The position numbers and the translations under genes were made by a program. 64,000 bases of DNA from contig NZ_JAAGRN010000003.1 of the NCBI RefSeq assembly GCF_010499255.1, positions 301,189 to 365,188 of the forward strand, written 5' to 3'. Source of the DNA: Sheuella amnicola (lineage in GTDB: Bacteria > Pseudomonadota > Gammaproteobacteria > Burkholderiales > Burkholderiaceae_B). This document shows, piece by piece, positions 19,171 through 27,459 of this stretch. Below the pieces are notes generated by a model that was not told the origin of the DNA, searched no databases, and was given only the letters and a program-made list of their open reading frames with translations. How positions within the stretch are numbered: position 1 is the stretch's first letter; every line of letters starts with the position of its first letter.

Positions 19171-19635
19171 ATGTCGCCGGAACAAAAACTGAAAGAACTA
19201 AACATTCAATTACCGACCGTACCAACCCCGATCGCCAATTTCGTGATGTGGCGCCAGGTTGGTAACTTGCTCTATCTGTCCGGACAAGGCCCTCGCCGCC
19301 CGGATGGCAGCATTCCAGTTGGCCGTTTGGGACTGAACTACTCTGTTGAGCAAGGCTATGCGGATTCACGTCAAATCGGCCTGCAAATTTTAGCGACTGT
19401 GAAACAAGCCGTTGGATCGCTAGACCGCATTGAGGGTATCGTCAAACTACTTGGCATGGTCAATGCAGAGCCGGATTTCGGTCAACACCCCAAGGTCATC
19501 AATGGGTGTTCGGATGTGCTTGTCGAAATACTAGGCGAACGAGGAAAACACGCACGTTCGGCCGTTGGCATGGGATCCTTGCCAAACGGTATGCCAGTCG
19601 AAATCGAGGCAATTATCCAAGTGAGTACTACATAA
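19171..19635 (+). CDS. RidA/YjgF family imine deaminase
   Basis: Rid proteins hydrolyse reactive enamine/imine intermediates to ketoacid and ammonia. The 154-residue product is longer than classic RidA (about 128) and resembles the longer RidA-like subgroup. FVMWRQVGNLLYLSGQGPRRPDG is the N-terminal family stretch, and the arginine in KHARSAVGMGSLP corresponds to the catalytic arginine of E. coli RidA, followed by VEIEAII. The ATG at 19171 is preferred because GGAG lies six bases before it, though an in-frame ATG twelve bases upstream exists. It converges on the Fpr gene with nine bases between. Placement beside a hydantoinase-type operon suggests it clears an imine from ring cleavage; this is inference. 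Confidence 0.87.
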   Translation: MSPEQKLKELNIQLPTVPTPIANFVMWRQVGNLLYLSGQGPRRPDGSIPVGRLGLNYSVEQGYADSRQIGLQILATVKQAVGSLDRIEGIVKLLGMVNAEPDFGQHPKVINGCSDVLVEILGERGKHARSAVGMGSLPNGMPVEIEAIIQVSTT

Positions 19636-19644
19636 GTCGTACTC

Positions 19645-20421
19645 TCATCGCTCGACGAAGGCGCGCTCGATCACGTAGTCACCCTGCACGCCGGCACTTG
19701 GAGAAACCTTGAAACCGGCGGAGTCCAACATGTCTGATGTTTCCTTTAGCATGGCAGGACTTCCGCATATCATGGCCCTGTCGGTTTCAGGGGACAACGC
19801 AGGCTGTCCAATATCCTTGAATAGTTTTCCCGTCTGAATCGCCTCAGTGAGTCTACCCGTGTGTTTAAAAGCCTCACGCGTGACTGTCGGATAGTAAATC
19901 AACTGACGACTGACCATCTCGCCTATAAATTCGTTTTTGGGCAATTCTTCGCGAATAAAATCCGAATAAGCCAACTCGCTCACTGTACGCACGCCATGAA
20001 TCAGGATGACTGTTTCAAATCGTTCGAACGTTTCAGGATCCTGAATGATGCTCATGAATGGAGCCAACCCTGTTCCTGTTGAAAACAAAAACAGTCTTTT
20101 CCCCGGAGTCAGGTCATCCAGAACAAGCGTTCCGACTGTTTTCTGACCGATCAGTATCGGGTCACCGACCTTGATATGTTGCAACCGCGAAGTCAATGGA
20201 CCATTGTCCACTTTGATTGACAAAAACTCGAGGTGCTCCTCGTAGTTTGGACTGGCGATGCTGTATGCACGCATGAGCGGCTTTCCATCAACCTCCAAAC
20301 CAATCATCACAAAATGACCGTTACGGAATCGCAGACCCGGGTCCCGCGTTGTTTTGAAGGAAAACAAAGACTCGTTCCAGTGATGAACCTCTGTGACTGT
20401 TTCCTGATTATGACTGGCCAT
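19645..20421 (-). CDS. fpr: Ferredoxin/flavodoxin-NADP reductase
   Basis: Fpr is an FAD enzyme exchanging electrons between NADPH and ferredoxin or flavodoxin. The 258-residue length and motifs are those of bacterial subclass I Fpr: RAYSIASPNYEEHLEF for FAD, VDNGPLTSRL, FSTGTGLAPFMSII, and AMICGSPAML for NADP. The start at 20421 has a strong GGAGGAGG ribosome site and removes an unrelated leader. It overlaps the end of hyuB by 14 bases, so it is the last gene of the preA-hyuA-hyuB unit. That position suggests it may supply electrons to the PreA-like protein, which lacks a dedicated PreT partner here; it could also be the general cellular Fpr. Confidence 0.92.
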   Translation of the reverse strand: MASHNQETVTEVHHWNESLFSFKTTRDPGLRFRNGHFVMIGLEVDGKPLMRAYSIASPNYEEHLEFLSIKVDNGPLTSRLQHIKVGDPILIGQKTVGTLVLDDLTPGKRLFLFSTGTGLAPFMSIIQDPETFERFETVILIHGVRTVSELAYSDFIREELPKNEFIGEMVSRQLIYYPTVTREAFKHTGRLTEAIQTGKLFKDIGQPALSPETDRAMICGSPAMLKETSDMLDSAGFKVSPSAGVQGDYVIERAFVER

Positions 20422-21949
20422 AACCACCTCCTCCGGGAAGAGCCAATTCCAACGTATCACCTTCTTTCATGTCTACAACACTTTTGGGGTTATCGACCGG
20501 GCGGCCATTTAAATAAACATGGCCAACCTTACCGGCCTGACCTCCGCGTATTCCTTTAGCAGGAATGCGTGTTCGATCAGTCAACAACGAAACCCTCAAT
20601 CGTCCCGGCCAGCGCGATGTGAAGGACACGACCTGTCCTAGTCCCCCCTGATGCATTCCCTGTCCGCCGGATCCGTCAGCTAGACTTTTCTGGCCAAACA
20701 CAACGGGAGCGAGTGTTTCGGCCACCTCAATAGGTGTATTGGAAATATTGGCCGGAAATCCGGCCGCAGGAGGCCCGTCGCGATCGGACATCGCCCCCAT
20801 CCCTCCATTGAAAAACAGAATAGTGGAAAATGATTTTCCCTTATGAACATCGACGCCTCGCAGCAAGACCGACCATAATGGTGTGCCGCTATCTGCCTGT
20901 ACGCGATCCGGCAATACCGATGCTAGCGCCTCGAACACCGCCGCCTGTAACTGATGCCCGATAAGATGGCGCGCACCAACCGCAGCAGGTGGTCGAGCGT
21001 TGACGATCGTGCCTTCGGGCGCAATCACCTTGAACAATCTTGTGAACCCGTCATTATTGGGTAGACCGGGTGACAACAGGCACTTGAATGGAAAAATCGT
21101 GTACGCATACGTGTGGTTAAACGTTTCGTTGATGCCGTAGCGCACTTGGGGCGAACTGCCGCTGTAGTCAACTGTCACGCCCTCATGCGTCACCGTGATG
21201 GTGGCTTGAATGCTGACCTTTTCATCGAATCCATCGGACTCGACACTACCGTGGTATACGCCCGGTGGAATCAATCTCAATTCCCTGAGGGCGGCTTCCT
21301 TTGATGCATTGAAAATCGCCTGGGAAATTTCCTCGATATCGTCGAGTCCGTATTCTTCGAGCATTTCAACCAATCTGCGCTCAGCGACGCCCAAGGCCCC
21401 AACCTGCGCTTCGATATCGCCTCGAACCTGTTGCGGTAAACGAACATTGGTTTCAAGCATTTGCATCACAAGCGTATTGAATCTGCCCTGCTCGGCCAGT
21501 TTGATGACCGGAAATCTGATCCCCTCTTCATAAAGTTCATTTGCGTCGGCAGACCATTGTCGACCACCAATATCCGACAAATGCGCAACGGCAATCGCAA
21601 ACGCGATCAATTTGCCTTTCAAAAATATCGGTGCCGCCATGGTTGCATCCGGCAAATGCCCGGTTCCGATCCACGGATCATTCGTAAAAAGAATATCGCC
21701 CGGGCGCAGTGTCTCTTTGGGAAAGACTTTCAGCATGCCTTGCAAAGACAAGGGTGCGGTACCGATAAAGCCGGGAATGCTCAAGGAGGACTGGGCAATG
21801 AGCCTTGCCTGCGTGTCGAGCAAAACGCAGGCGAAATCATTCGATTCGCGCACGACGGTCGAAAATGAAGTGCGCTTCAATGCGGCTCCGGCCTCATCCG
21901 TAATCGATATCAGACGATTCCAGTAAATTTCAAGATCAATCGGGTTCAT
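20408..21949 (-). CDS. hyuB: Hydantoinase/oxoprolinase subunit B
   Basis: HyuB pairs with HyuA in ATP-dependent opening of a lactam or imide ring (N-methylhydantoin, 5-oxoproline or similar). The 513-residue protein has the family start NPIDLEIYWNRLISITDEAGAALKRTSFSTVVRESNDF, the GDILFTNDPWIGTGHLPD segment, and the C-terminal GGQGMHQGGLGQVV plus GGGGYG. It follows hyuA by 25 bases. The substrate ring is not evident: true 5-oxoprolinases and hydantoinases share these motifs. Confidence 0.92.
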   Translation of the reverse strand: MNPIDLEIYWNRLISITDEAGAALKRTSFSTVVRESNDFACVLLDTQARLIAQSSLSIPGFIGTAPLSLQGMLKVFPKETLRPGDILFTNDPWIGTGHLPDATMAAPIFLKGKLIAFAIAVAHLSDIGGRQWSADANELYEEGIRFPVIKLAEQGRFNTLVMQMLETNVRLPQQVRGDIEAQVGALGVAERRLVEMLEEYGLDDIEEISQAIFNASKEAALRELRLIPPGVYHGSVESDGFDEKVSIQATITVTHEGVTVDYSGSSPQVRYGINETFNHTYAYTIFPFKCLLSPGLPNNDGFTRLFKVIAPEGTIVNARPPAAVGARHLIGHQLQAAVFEALASVLPDRVQADSGTPLWSVLLRGVDVHKGKSFSTILFFNGGMGAMSDRDGPPAAGFPANISNTPIEVAETLAPVVFGQKSLADGSGGQGMHQGGLGQVVSFTSRWPGRLRVSLLTDRTRIPAKGIRGGQAGKVGHVYLNGRPVDNPKSVVDMKEGDTLELALPGGGGYGQS

Positions 21950-21974
21950 CCTGTTTCCCTTTTGCCAGATTCAG

Positions 21975-24083
21975 CTAGTGGCTCGAACGACGGTTCAGAG
22001 TGACACGAATATTGCCGTAAGCATCCAGGCCATATGCGTCACCCGGCCCCACGACAACAGTCGAGCCGGCCTGTTCAATCAAAGCAGGTCCCTCATAGCG
22101 CTGACCCGCAATCAAGGCGGATTCGTGGATAACCGGCGTTTCGACAAATGCCTGGATATCCGGAAAATATGCCTGACGAGTTCGTGTCTGTGCTGCATGC
22201 CGATTGACTGCAAGAGCATGCTTACCTGAAACGGAAGAAATATTTGCATATCCTTCAACCCGCCAATTCACGATTTCAGTCTTTTGATTATTCAAGAAGC
22301 TACCGAAAAGCGCTTCATATGCATGATTGAAGCGACTTTCAAGCGCCGATAACTCACCTGCATGCAATCTGGCCGGCAATTCAGTTTCGACTTCAAACCC
22401 TTGTCCGACATAACGCATATCGGCGGTTCTTCTGAAACGCATCTGCTCATCGGCAACCCCTGCGGACCTCAGTTGATCGCGAAGATACGCCTGCATCTCG
22501 ATCATCAGGGCTTCGCAGGCGCCCCAATCAATTGACTCCAGCCTTGTAAACCGCGTGCGGACGGTGTCAACCTTGATGGGGGCGACCAACAATCCAAACG
22601 CGGAAAACACGCCGGCATTGGCCGGAACAAGCACTTCGTTGCAGCCACTTCGCCTGGCAACCTCTCTGGCATGGATTGGACCGGCTCCGCCAAATGCCAG
22701 TAACGTATAGCGCCGGACATCCTGGCCTTTTTCAACAGCATGTATTTTTGCAGCGGCAGCCATATGCTCGCACACGATTCTGTGAATTCCGTTCGCGGCT
22801 TCTATGACCGACATCCCCAGCGGCTTGGCGATATGCTCGTACATTGCCGCCTGCGCCAAATCCGGACGTAATGTGACCGCCCCGCTCAGGTTGCCCTGAG
22901 GATCGAGATAACCCATCAATAAAGCCGCATCCGTTACCGTTGGCCGCTGACCACCCAAACCATAACAAGCTGGTCCGGGGTTCGATCCCGCGCTATGCGG
23001 CCCGACTTTCAGCAACCCGGTCGAATCGATATGGGCGATACTTCCCCCGCCGGCGCCAATCTCTATCAGGTCGACTGTCGGCAATCGTACCGGCAGCCCA
23101 CTCCCTTTCTTGAATCGTTGAAGCCGCGCCGCTTCAAAATCAGTCGTCACAGAGGGCTTGCCATCGGCGATCAAGCATGCTTTCGCGGTCGTTCCACCCA
23201 TATCAAAGGCAAGCACATCCGGCATTTCGGCGAGTTTTGCGGCATGAGCCGCTCCCAAGGCACCGGCGGCCGGACCCGATTCCAGCATGCGTATGGGCAT
23301 TCTTTCGCCTAGCTCTCTCGAGATCACGCCACCATTGGACTGCATGATCCGTAACGTTGCCCGAACACCGGCCGCACGCAACCCGTTTTCAATCGTGCTG
23401 AGATAGCTACCTACCATCGGCATGACATAGGCATTCAACACGGTAGCCACCGAGCGCTCGTATTCTCGCAACTCCCCCAGCACTTCAGACGAGAGGGAAA
23501 TAGGCACTTGCGGCGCGATTCGCATCAGTACCTTCTTTACTTTTTGCTCATGCTCGGGATTGGTGAAGCTATGCAACAAACATACCGCGATCGATTGAGC
23601 GCCTCTGGATATCAAATCACCGATGACCTGTTCGATTTCACTATCCGATGGAGCACGCAATACATTGCCCGCAGCATCCAAACGTTCGTCGATCTCTGCC
23701 CGTAAGTTTCTCGGAATAACGGGATCCGGTCCGGGAGCGGTCAAGTCATAAAGGTCGTAACGAATTTCTCGACCGATCTCGATGACATCACGAAACCCTT
23801 TGGTCGTGATCAACCCGGTTACCGCCCCCTTGCGCTCGATGACCAGATTGGTCACAGCTGTTGTCGCACCGACAACCACATCGGAAACCTGCCGAATATC
23901 CAAGCCATTGGTTTGGAGCATTTGCTTTAATCCGGCTAGGATCGGGCCGACCACATTATCGTGATCACTCAGAACTTTCGCCGTCAACAGCGATCCCTCT
24001 GAGCCCAACAACACGCAATCGGTGAACGTTCCACCGATATCGAACGCAAATCGATAACTTTGGTCCATATGCTTATCCGCCAT
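21975..24083 (-). CDS. hyuA: Hydantoinase/oxoprolinase subunit A
   Basis: HyuA is the ATP-binding subunit of the ring-opening hydrolase, with an actin-like (ASKHA) fold. The 702-residue protein carries the phosphate motif AFDIGGTFTDCVLL near residue 13, VVVGATTAVTNLVIERKGAVTGLITTKGFRD, a second phosphate region LAFDMGGTTAKACL, and GAGGGSIAHID. It starts nine bases after the PreA-like gene stops and uses a GAGG ribosome site, so oxidoreductase and hydrolase are probably made together. It likely phosphorylates or activates the ring carbonyl before hydrolysis, as known for the family. Confidence 0.93.
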   Translation of the reverse strand: MADKHMDQSYRFAFDIGGTFTDCVLLGSEGSLLTAKVLSDHDNVVGPILAGLKQMLQTNGLDIRQVSDVVVGATTAVTNLVIERKGAVTGLITTKGFRDVIEIGREIRYDLYDLTAPGPDPVIPRNLRAEIDERLDAAGNVLRAPSDSEIEQVIGDLISRGAQSIAVCLLHSFTNPEHEQKVKKVLMRIAPQVPISLSSEVLGELREYERSVATVLNAYVMPMVGSYLSTIENGLRAAGVRATLRIMQSNGGVISRELGERMPIRMLESGPAAGALGAAHAAKLAEMPDVLAFDMGGTTAKACLIADGKPSVTTDFEAARLQRFKKGSGLPVRLPTVDLIEIGAGGGSIAHIDSTGLLKVGPHSAGSNPGPACYGLGGQRPTVTDAALLMGYLDPQGNLSGAVTLRPDLAQAAMYEHIAKPLGMSVIEAANGIHRIVCEHMAAAAKIHAVEKGQDVRRYTLLAFGGAGPIHAREVARRSGCNEVLVPANAGVFSAFGLLVAPIKVDTVRTRFTRLESIDWGACEALMIEMQAYLRDQLRSAGVADEQMRFRRTADMRYVGQGFEVETELPARLHAGELSALESRFNHAYEALFGSFLNNQKTEIVNWRVEGYANISSVSGKHALAVNRHAAQTRTRQAYFPDIQAFVETPVIHESALIAGQRYEGPALIEQAGSTVVVGPGDAYGLDAYGNIRVTLNRRSSH

Positions 24084-24092
24084 CCCAGCCTC

Positions 24093-25406
24093 TTAACGAA
24101 CCTTTGAAAGCTTGATGCCACGTTCGAACGGTTTCTCGAATTTTTCCGGTTCGAAAACACCCTGCGAAATCTGGAAGTATTCTTTGCCGGAACGCTGCGC
24201 CTCGGTTGTCGTGTGCATACTTGTCGAATCGAACGGGCAGGTTTGAGTGCACATTTCGCATCCGATACAATTCTTGCTGATGGCATTAACGATATCGGGG
24301 CCTTGAGCCAACGCATCGTAAAAGCATGTCTGGATACAAATCGTGCATGTGGGATTCTTGCAGGTGTCGGCGTTGATCTCACTGTGCATTCTGGGCTTTT
24401 TGAACTGATCCCCATAATCCTTTACGGCCGCCTTTGAAGCGATGCCCAGCATGGATTCAATGTTCGGATATCCATGAGTATCCATGAAGTTTTCCAGTCC
24501 GCTGATCATGCTGGGCAGATACTTGATCCCCTTGAGCATCAATACCGAGCCGACCTGCACAAGCGGGGCTCCGGTCATGATGAATTCGACGATATCGCGA
24601 TGATCGTAAATTCCATTCGATCCGGTAATGGGCATGCCCAATTCGTTATAGATGCGATGAACCCAACGCAACGAAAGCGGCTTTGCCCATACGCCACCGA
24701 TTCCGGCAGGTCCGCCCAGTCGAGGCTGGCCCGTTTCGATATCGACAGAAAATCCTGTATAGCGATTGGTCGCGGTCACCCCTGCGGCACCCGCATCCCT
24801 CACCGCTCTTGCGATATCCATCACCCTCGATTGATCAGGCGTCAACTTGATCAGAACCGGAATATCGACAGCCTCGCATACCCGGGCAGTGACTTCCGCC
24901 GCCACCTCCGGATCCTGACCGATCATCGATCCGCCATGCACTCCGGGCATCATTGCAGGATGCGGACATCCGAAATTGAGCTCGACCATCGGCAGCCCGC
25001 AATCTTCGATTGTTCGACAAATATCGACCCAGCTTTGAACCGTTTTTCCGCCCGCGCTACCGATCAGCCTGGATCCATGGTCATTGGCATAAGCGTTGAG
25101 CTCTTTAAGATAAGGCACCCACTCGCGAAATCCCGTGCTCGAATATCCCGAACGGCTATAGAAGACGAAATTTTTATTGACCTTGCCTTTGATGAGTTCG
25201 TTCTTCTCGTTGAGAATCGCGTATTTCGAATTTTGCGTCAACCGCGCCATGTCTTCGATATCGGTTAACGTTTTAATGATCATCCCGGCTGCGCCCGCAT
25301 CGACACACTCTCGAATGACTTCAGGACTATTTGTCGTCTCGATCGAAGCGATGATGACGGGTGATTTGAACTTGATGCCACAAAAATCCAACGATAAGTC
25401 GGCCAT
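24093..25406 (-). CDS. PreA-like dihydropyrimidine dehydrogenase-family oxidoreductase
   Basis: This 437-residue protein joins an FMN-binding dihydroorotate-dehydrogenase-like barrel (about 1-330) to a ferredoxin domain with two [4Fe-4S] clusters (C349, C354, C357, C361; C380, C383, C386, C390). That is the architecture of PreA, which with PreT reduces uracil and thymine. FMN-barrel marks are VELNFGCPHP, IKLTPDQSRVMDIARAV and ITGSNGIYDHRDIVEF. In mammalian dihydropyrimidine dehydrogenase the general-acid cysteine lies in GLACGQDP; here the segment is GSMIGQDP (I162), so the key cysteine is absent. I infer a different substrate or mechanism. The ATG at 25406 has GGAG seven bases upstream. First gene of the hyu unit; no preT is present. 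Confidence 0.85.
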   Translation of the reverse strand: MADLSLDFCGIKFKSPVIIASIETTNSPEVIRECVDAGAAGMIIKTLTDIEDMARLTQNSKYAILNEKNELIKGKVNKNFVFYSRSGYSSTGFREWVPYLKELNAYANDHGSRLIGSAGGKTVQSWVDICRTIEDCGLPMVELNFGCPHPAMMPGVHGGSMIGQDPEVAAEVTARVCEAVDIPVLIKLTPDQSRVMDIARAVRDAGAAGVTATNRYTGFSVDIETGQPRLGGPAGIGGVWAKPLSLRWVHRIYNELGMPITGSNGIYDHRDIVEFIMTGAPLVQVGSVLMLKGIKYLPSMISGLENFMDTHGYPNIESMLGIASKAAVKDYGDQFKKPRMHSEINADTCKNPTCTICIQTCFYDALAQGPDIVNAISKNCIGCEMCTQTCPFDSTSMHTTTEAQRSGKEYFQISQGVFEPEKFEKPFERGIKLSKVR

Positions 25407-25437
25407 GTTTCGACTCCAATTACGCGAGGGGTTGCGG

Positions 25438-25460
25438 TTAATTGTTTGTGTACTAATCAA
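25438..25460. promoter_or_regulatory. Candidate MarR operator, copy B
   Basis: This 23-base stretch matches the one at 26188-26210 in 19 positions. It begins TTAATTGTT and contains TACTAAT. It lies 31 bases before the ATG of the PreA-like gene, where a repressor would block transcription of that operon. Its own symmetry is partial (outer TT.ATT against AAT.AA). No functional evidence; the call rests on repetition and position. Confidence 0.6.
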
Positions 25461-25504
25461 ATACTTAAACGCAGAATAGCCTCAACCGAAGCTTGAATGC
25501 AAGA

Positions 25505-26032
25505 TCAAATACGATTTTTTTTAATTTTTTCGGTGCGCCCAGATGAAAAAGCATCGCCATTGGGCTTTAGGGATGTTCGTCCACTTTCGTTGTTCGCCTC
25601 CACAAGTCGCGAAAGCAAATCCATGAACAACTGACGCTCGGAAGGCTGCAGAGGGCTAAGCAATCGTTTCTGACAATCCTGCATTTGTCTTTCATAGCGC
25701 TTGACTAGTGCAAGTCCGGCGGGCGTTGCCAGACAAATCTTGCGGCGCCTGTTTTCAGGATCCACCACACGTGTAATGAGCTTGCGCGACTCCAGACGCT
25801 TGAGTATGTCGGTGACATTGGCACGATCCAGGCCCAACTCCTCGCCGATCGTTAACTGATCGATATTGGGGCGGGACGCCAGAATGCTGAGCAATCCATA
25901 CTGGATGGGCGTCACCTCGCCATCAGCCACCTGCTCGAGAAACATTGCGACATGGATCTGATGAAGACGTCGAACGAGATAGCCGGGACGATCCCAAATG
26001 GTATGTCCGGGTTTAGCGTTTTTCTTAACCAC
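25505..26032 (-). CDS. MarR-family transcriptional regulator
   Basis: This is a winged-helix MarR regulator, usually a dimeric repressor released by a small aromatic or heterocyclic ligand. TPIQYGLLSILASRPNIDQLTIGEELGLDRANVTDILKRLESRKLITRVVDPENRRRKICLAT covers the recognition helix and wing. The start is uncertain: a GTG at 26032 gives 175 residues with a normal short leader, while the frame remains open to a GTG at 26125 with no family character. It sits between the two catabolic arms, reading in the same direction as the PreA-like operon and opposite to the dctP-like unit. A repeated motif near both arms is the likely target. Confidence 0.88.
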   Translation of the reverse strand: MVKKNAKPGHTIWDRPGYLVRRLHQIHVAMFLEQVADGEVTPIQYGLLSILASRPNIDQLTIGEELGLDRANVTDILKRLESRKLITRVVDPENRRRKICLATPAGLALVKRYERQMQDCQKRLLSPLQPSERQLFMDLLSRLVEANNESGRTSLKPNGDAFSSGRTEKIKKNRI

Positions 26033-26341
26033 ACCATCGTTTCTTCCCACACTCGCACCTGTCAGACAATTGAAGTTGAAGCAATTCGCTCCTAACCGTA
26101 TATGTGATGGTACAACCGAATGCACCGATCCAGCGCCTGATACCCCGCGCCGGCTCCATATTAGTGCTATCCCTAACCGGTGTAACTTTAATTGTTAGCC
26201 TACTAATTAATATTGTTGATTTTTGTCTAGCCTGTCAGTATGCTGAAAAAAAGCGGATATTCCACGTAGCAATTTGTAGTGAAGTTTTCACTCATTTCAT
26301 GCAGTTTGTTTGATGTACGTCTTCAATCTCAGGAGCCTGTC
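26033..26341. promoter_or_regulatory. Divergent control region between marR and the dctP-like gene
   Basis: About 309 bases carry no credible gene. The half nearer the dctP-like gene is AT-rich and holds the palindromic site at 26188-26210. A TTAG-N8-CTAA pair lies at 26161-26176. Promoters for marR (leftward) and for the dctP-like and molybdenum-hydroxylase genes (rightward) must be here; I cannot assign them exactly. Confidence 0.6.
26188..26210. promoter_or_regulatory. Candidate MarR operator, copy A (palindrome)
   Basis: This 23-base site is a near-perfect inverted repeat: outer arms TTAATT and AATTAA, inner TAG and CTA around a single central base, so 9 of 11 base pairs match. Nineteen bases are shared with the site at 25438-25460. 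Size, AT-richness and symmetry fit MarR-type operators, and it lies between marR and the dctP-like gene. Confidence 0.68.
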
Positions 26342-27436
26342 ATGCAACGACGTCGATTTCTCACCCAAGCCGCAACCATGTCCGGAGCCGGCTTGTCTGC
26401 GGTTGCAATTCCGGCTATCGCCCAGTCAAATCCGGCGATCAAATGGCGGATGTCAACAAGCTGGCCTAAAAGCCTCAACACCATTTATGGCTCAGCCGAT
26501 GAACTGTGCAAACGTGTCGCCGCGCTGACTGACGGAAAATTCGACATTCGCGCGTTTCCAAGCGGTGAGATCGTACCCGCACAGCAAAACATGGATGCGG
26601 TTTCAAACGAAGCAGTCGAATGCAATCATGTGCTGAGCACTTTCTACGTCGGTAAAAACACCGCACTTGCCTTCGATACGGGCCTGTCCTTTGGCATGAA
26701 CGCGCGTCAGCACAACGCCTGGCTTTACTACGGTGGTGGCATGGATATGCTGCGTAAAGTCTATGCAAAATACGGGATTCTGAACTTTACATGCGGCAAC
26801 GTCGGCGTGCAGATGGGTGGGTGGTTCCGAAAAGAAATCAAAACTGTCGCCGATCTCAAGGGTTTGAAAATGCGTATCGGTGGGATCGGTGGCATGGTGA
26901 TGAGCAAACTGGGCGCCATTCCGCAACAAATTCCTGCAAGCGATATCTACTCCGCACTTGAAAAAGGGACGATCGATGCGTCAGAATGGATTGGCCCTTA
27001 CGATGACGAAAAACTTGGCTTAAATAAGGTCGCTCCTTATTACTACTCCCCGGGTTGGTGGGAGGGTAGCGCCTCGATCACCACCATGGTGAACCAAAAA
27101 GCATTTAACGCGTTACCAGCCCAATACAAGGCAGCCTTTGAAGTCGCCTGCAACGAGCAGAACTTGAAAATGCTCGCTCATTACGATGCGGTCAATCCCG
27201 GAGCGTTGCGCAGACTGATTGCTGCGGGAGCTCAGTTGCGCTATTTCTCCAAGGAGATCATGGATGCGAGCTATAACGCGTCGCAGGAGCTCTGGACCGA
27301 ACTCAGCGCAAAGAATCCGGATTTCGCCACCATCTTTCCCGACTGGAAAAAATTCCAGCAAGAAGAAGCCATCTGGTTCCGTGTCGCAGAACAGTCTCTT
27401 GATAACTACACGTTTGCTGCTGTGACGCGCCGTTAA
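26342..27436 (+). CDS. Tat-exported TRAP binding protein, TakP-like
   Basis: This 364-residue precursor is a TRAP binding protein of the group that includes the 2-oxoacid binder TakP. It starts MQRRRFLTQAAT, a twin-arginine signal, with cleavage after IPAIAQ; the ATG at 26342 has AGGAG six bases upstream. WRMSTSWPKSLNTIYGSADELCKRV, GLKMRIGGIGGMVMSKLGA and SPGWWEGSASITTMVN are typical. No DctQ or DctM gene is beside it, so it must use a permease encoded elsewhere (perhaps the 3157-4888 pair) or act as a sensor. It lies 23 bases before the hydroxylase large subunit, so it probably brings in, or reports on, the hydroxylase pathway substrate. Confidence 0.9.
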   Translation: MQRRRFLTQAATMSGAGLSAVAIPAIAQSNPAIKWRMSTSWPKSLNTIYGSADELCKRVAALTDGKFDIRAFPSGEIVPAQQNMDAVSNEAVECNHVLSTFYVGKNTALAFDTGLSFGMNARQHNAWLYYGGGMDMLRKVYAKYGILNFTCGNVGVQMGGWFRKEIKTVADLKGLKMRIGGIGGMVMSKLGAIPQQIPASDIYSALEKGTIDASEWIGPYDDEKLGLNKVAPYYYSPGWWEGSASITTMVNQKAFNALPAQYKAAFEVACNEQNLKMLAHYDAVNPGALRRLIAAGAQLRYFSKEIMDASYNASQELWTELSAKNPDFATIFPDWKKFQQEEAIWFRVAEQSLDNYTFAAVTRR

Positions 27437-27459
27437 ATTTCATCCATCCTAAATAACGA

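Noticed and set aside
19645..25406. Ordinary reductive pyrimidine pathway
   Set aside because: No PreT, dihydropyrimidinase or beta-ureidopropionase gene, and the catalytic cysteine of the dehydrogenase is missing.
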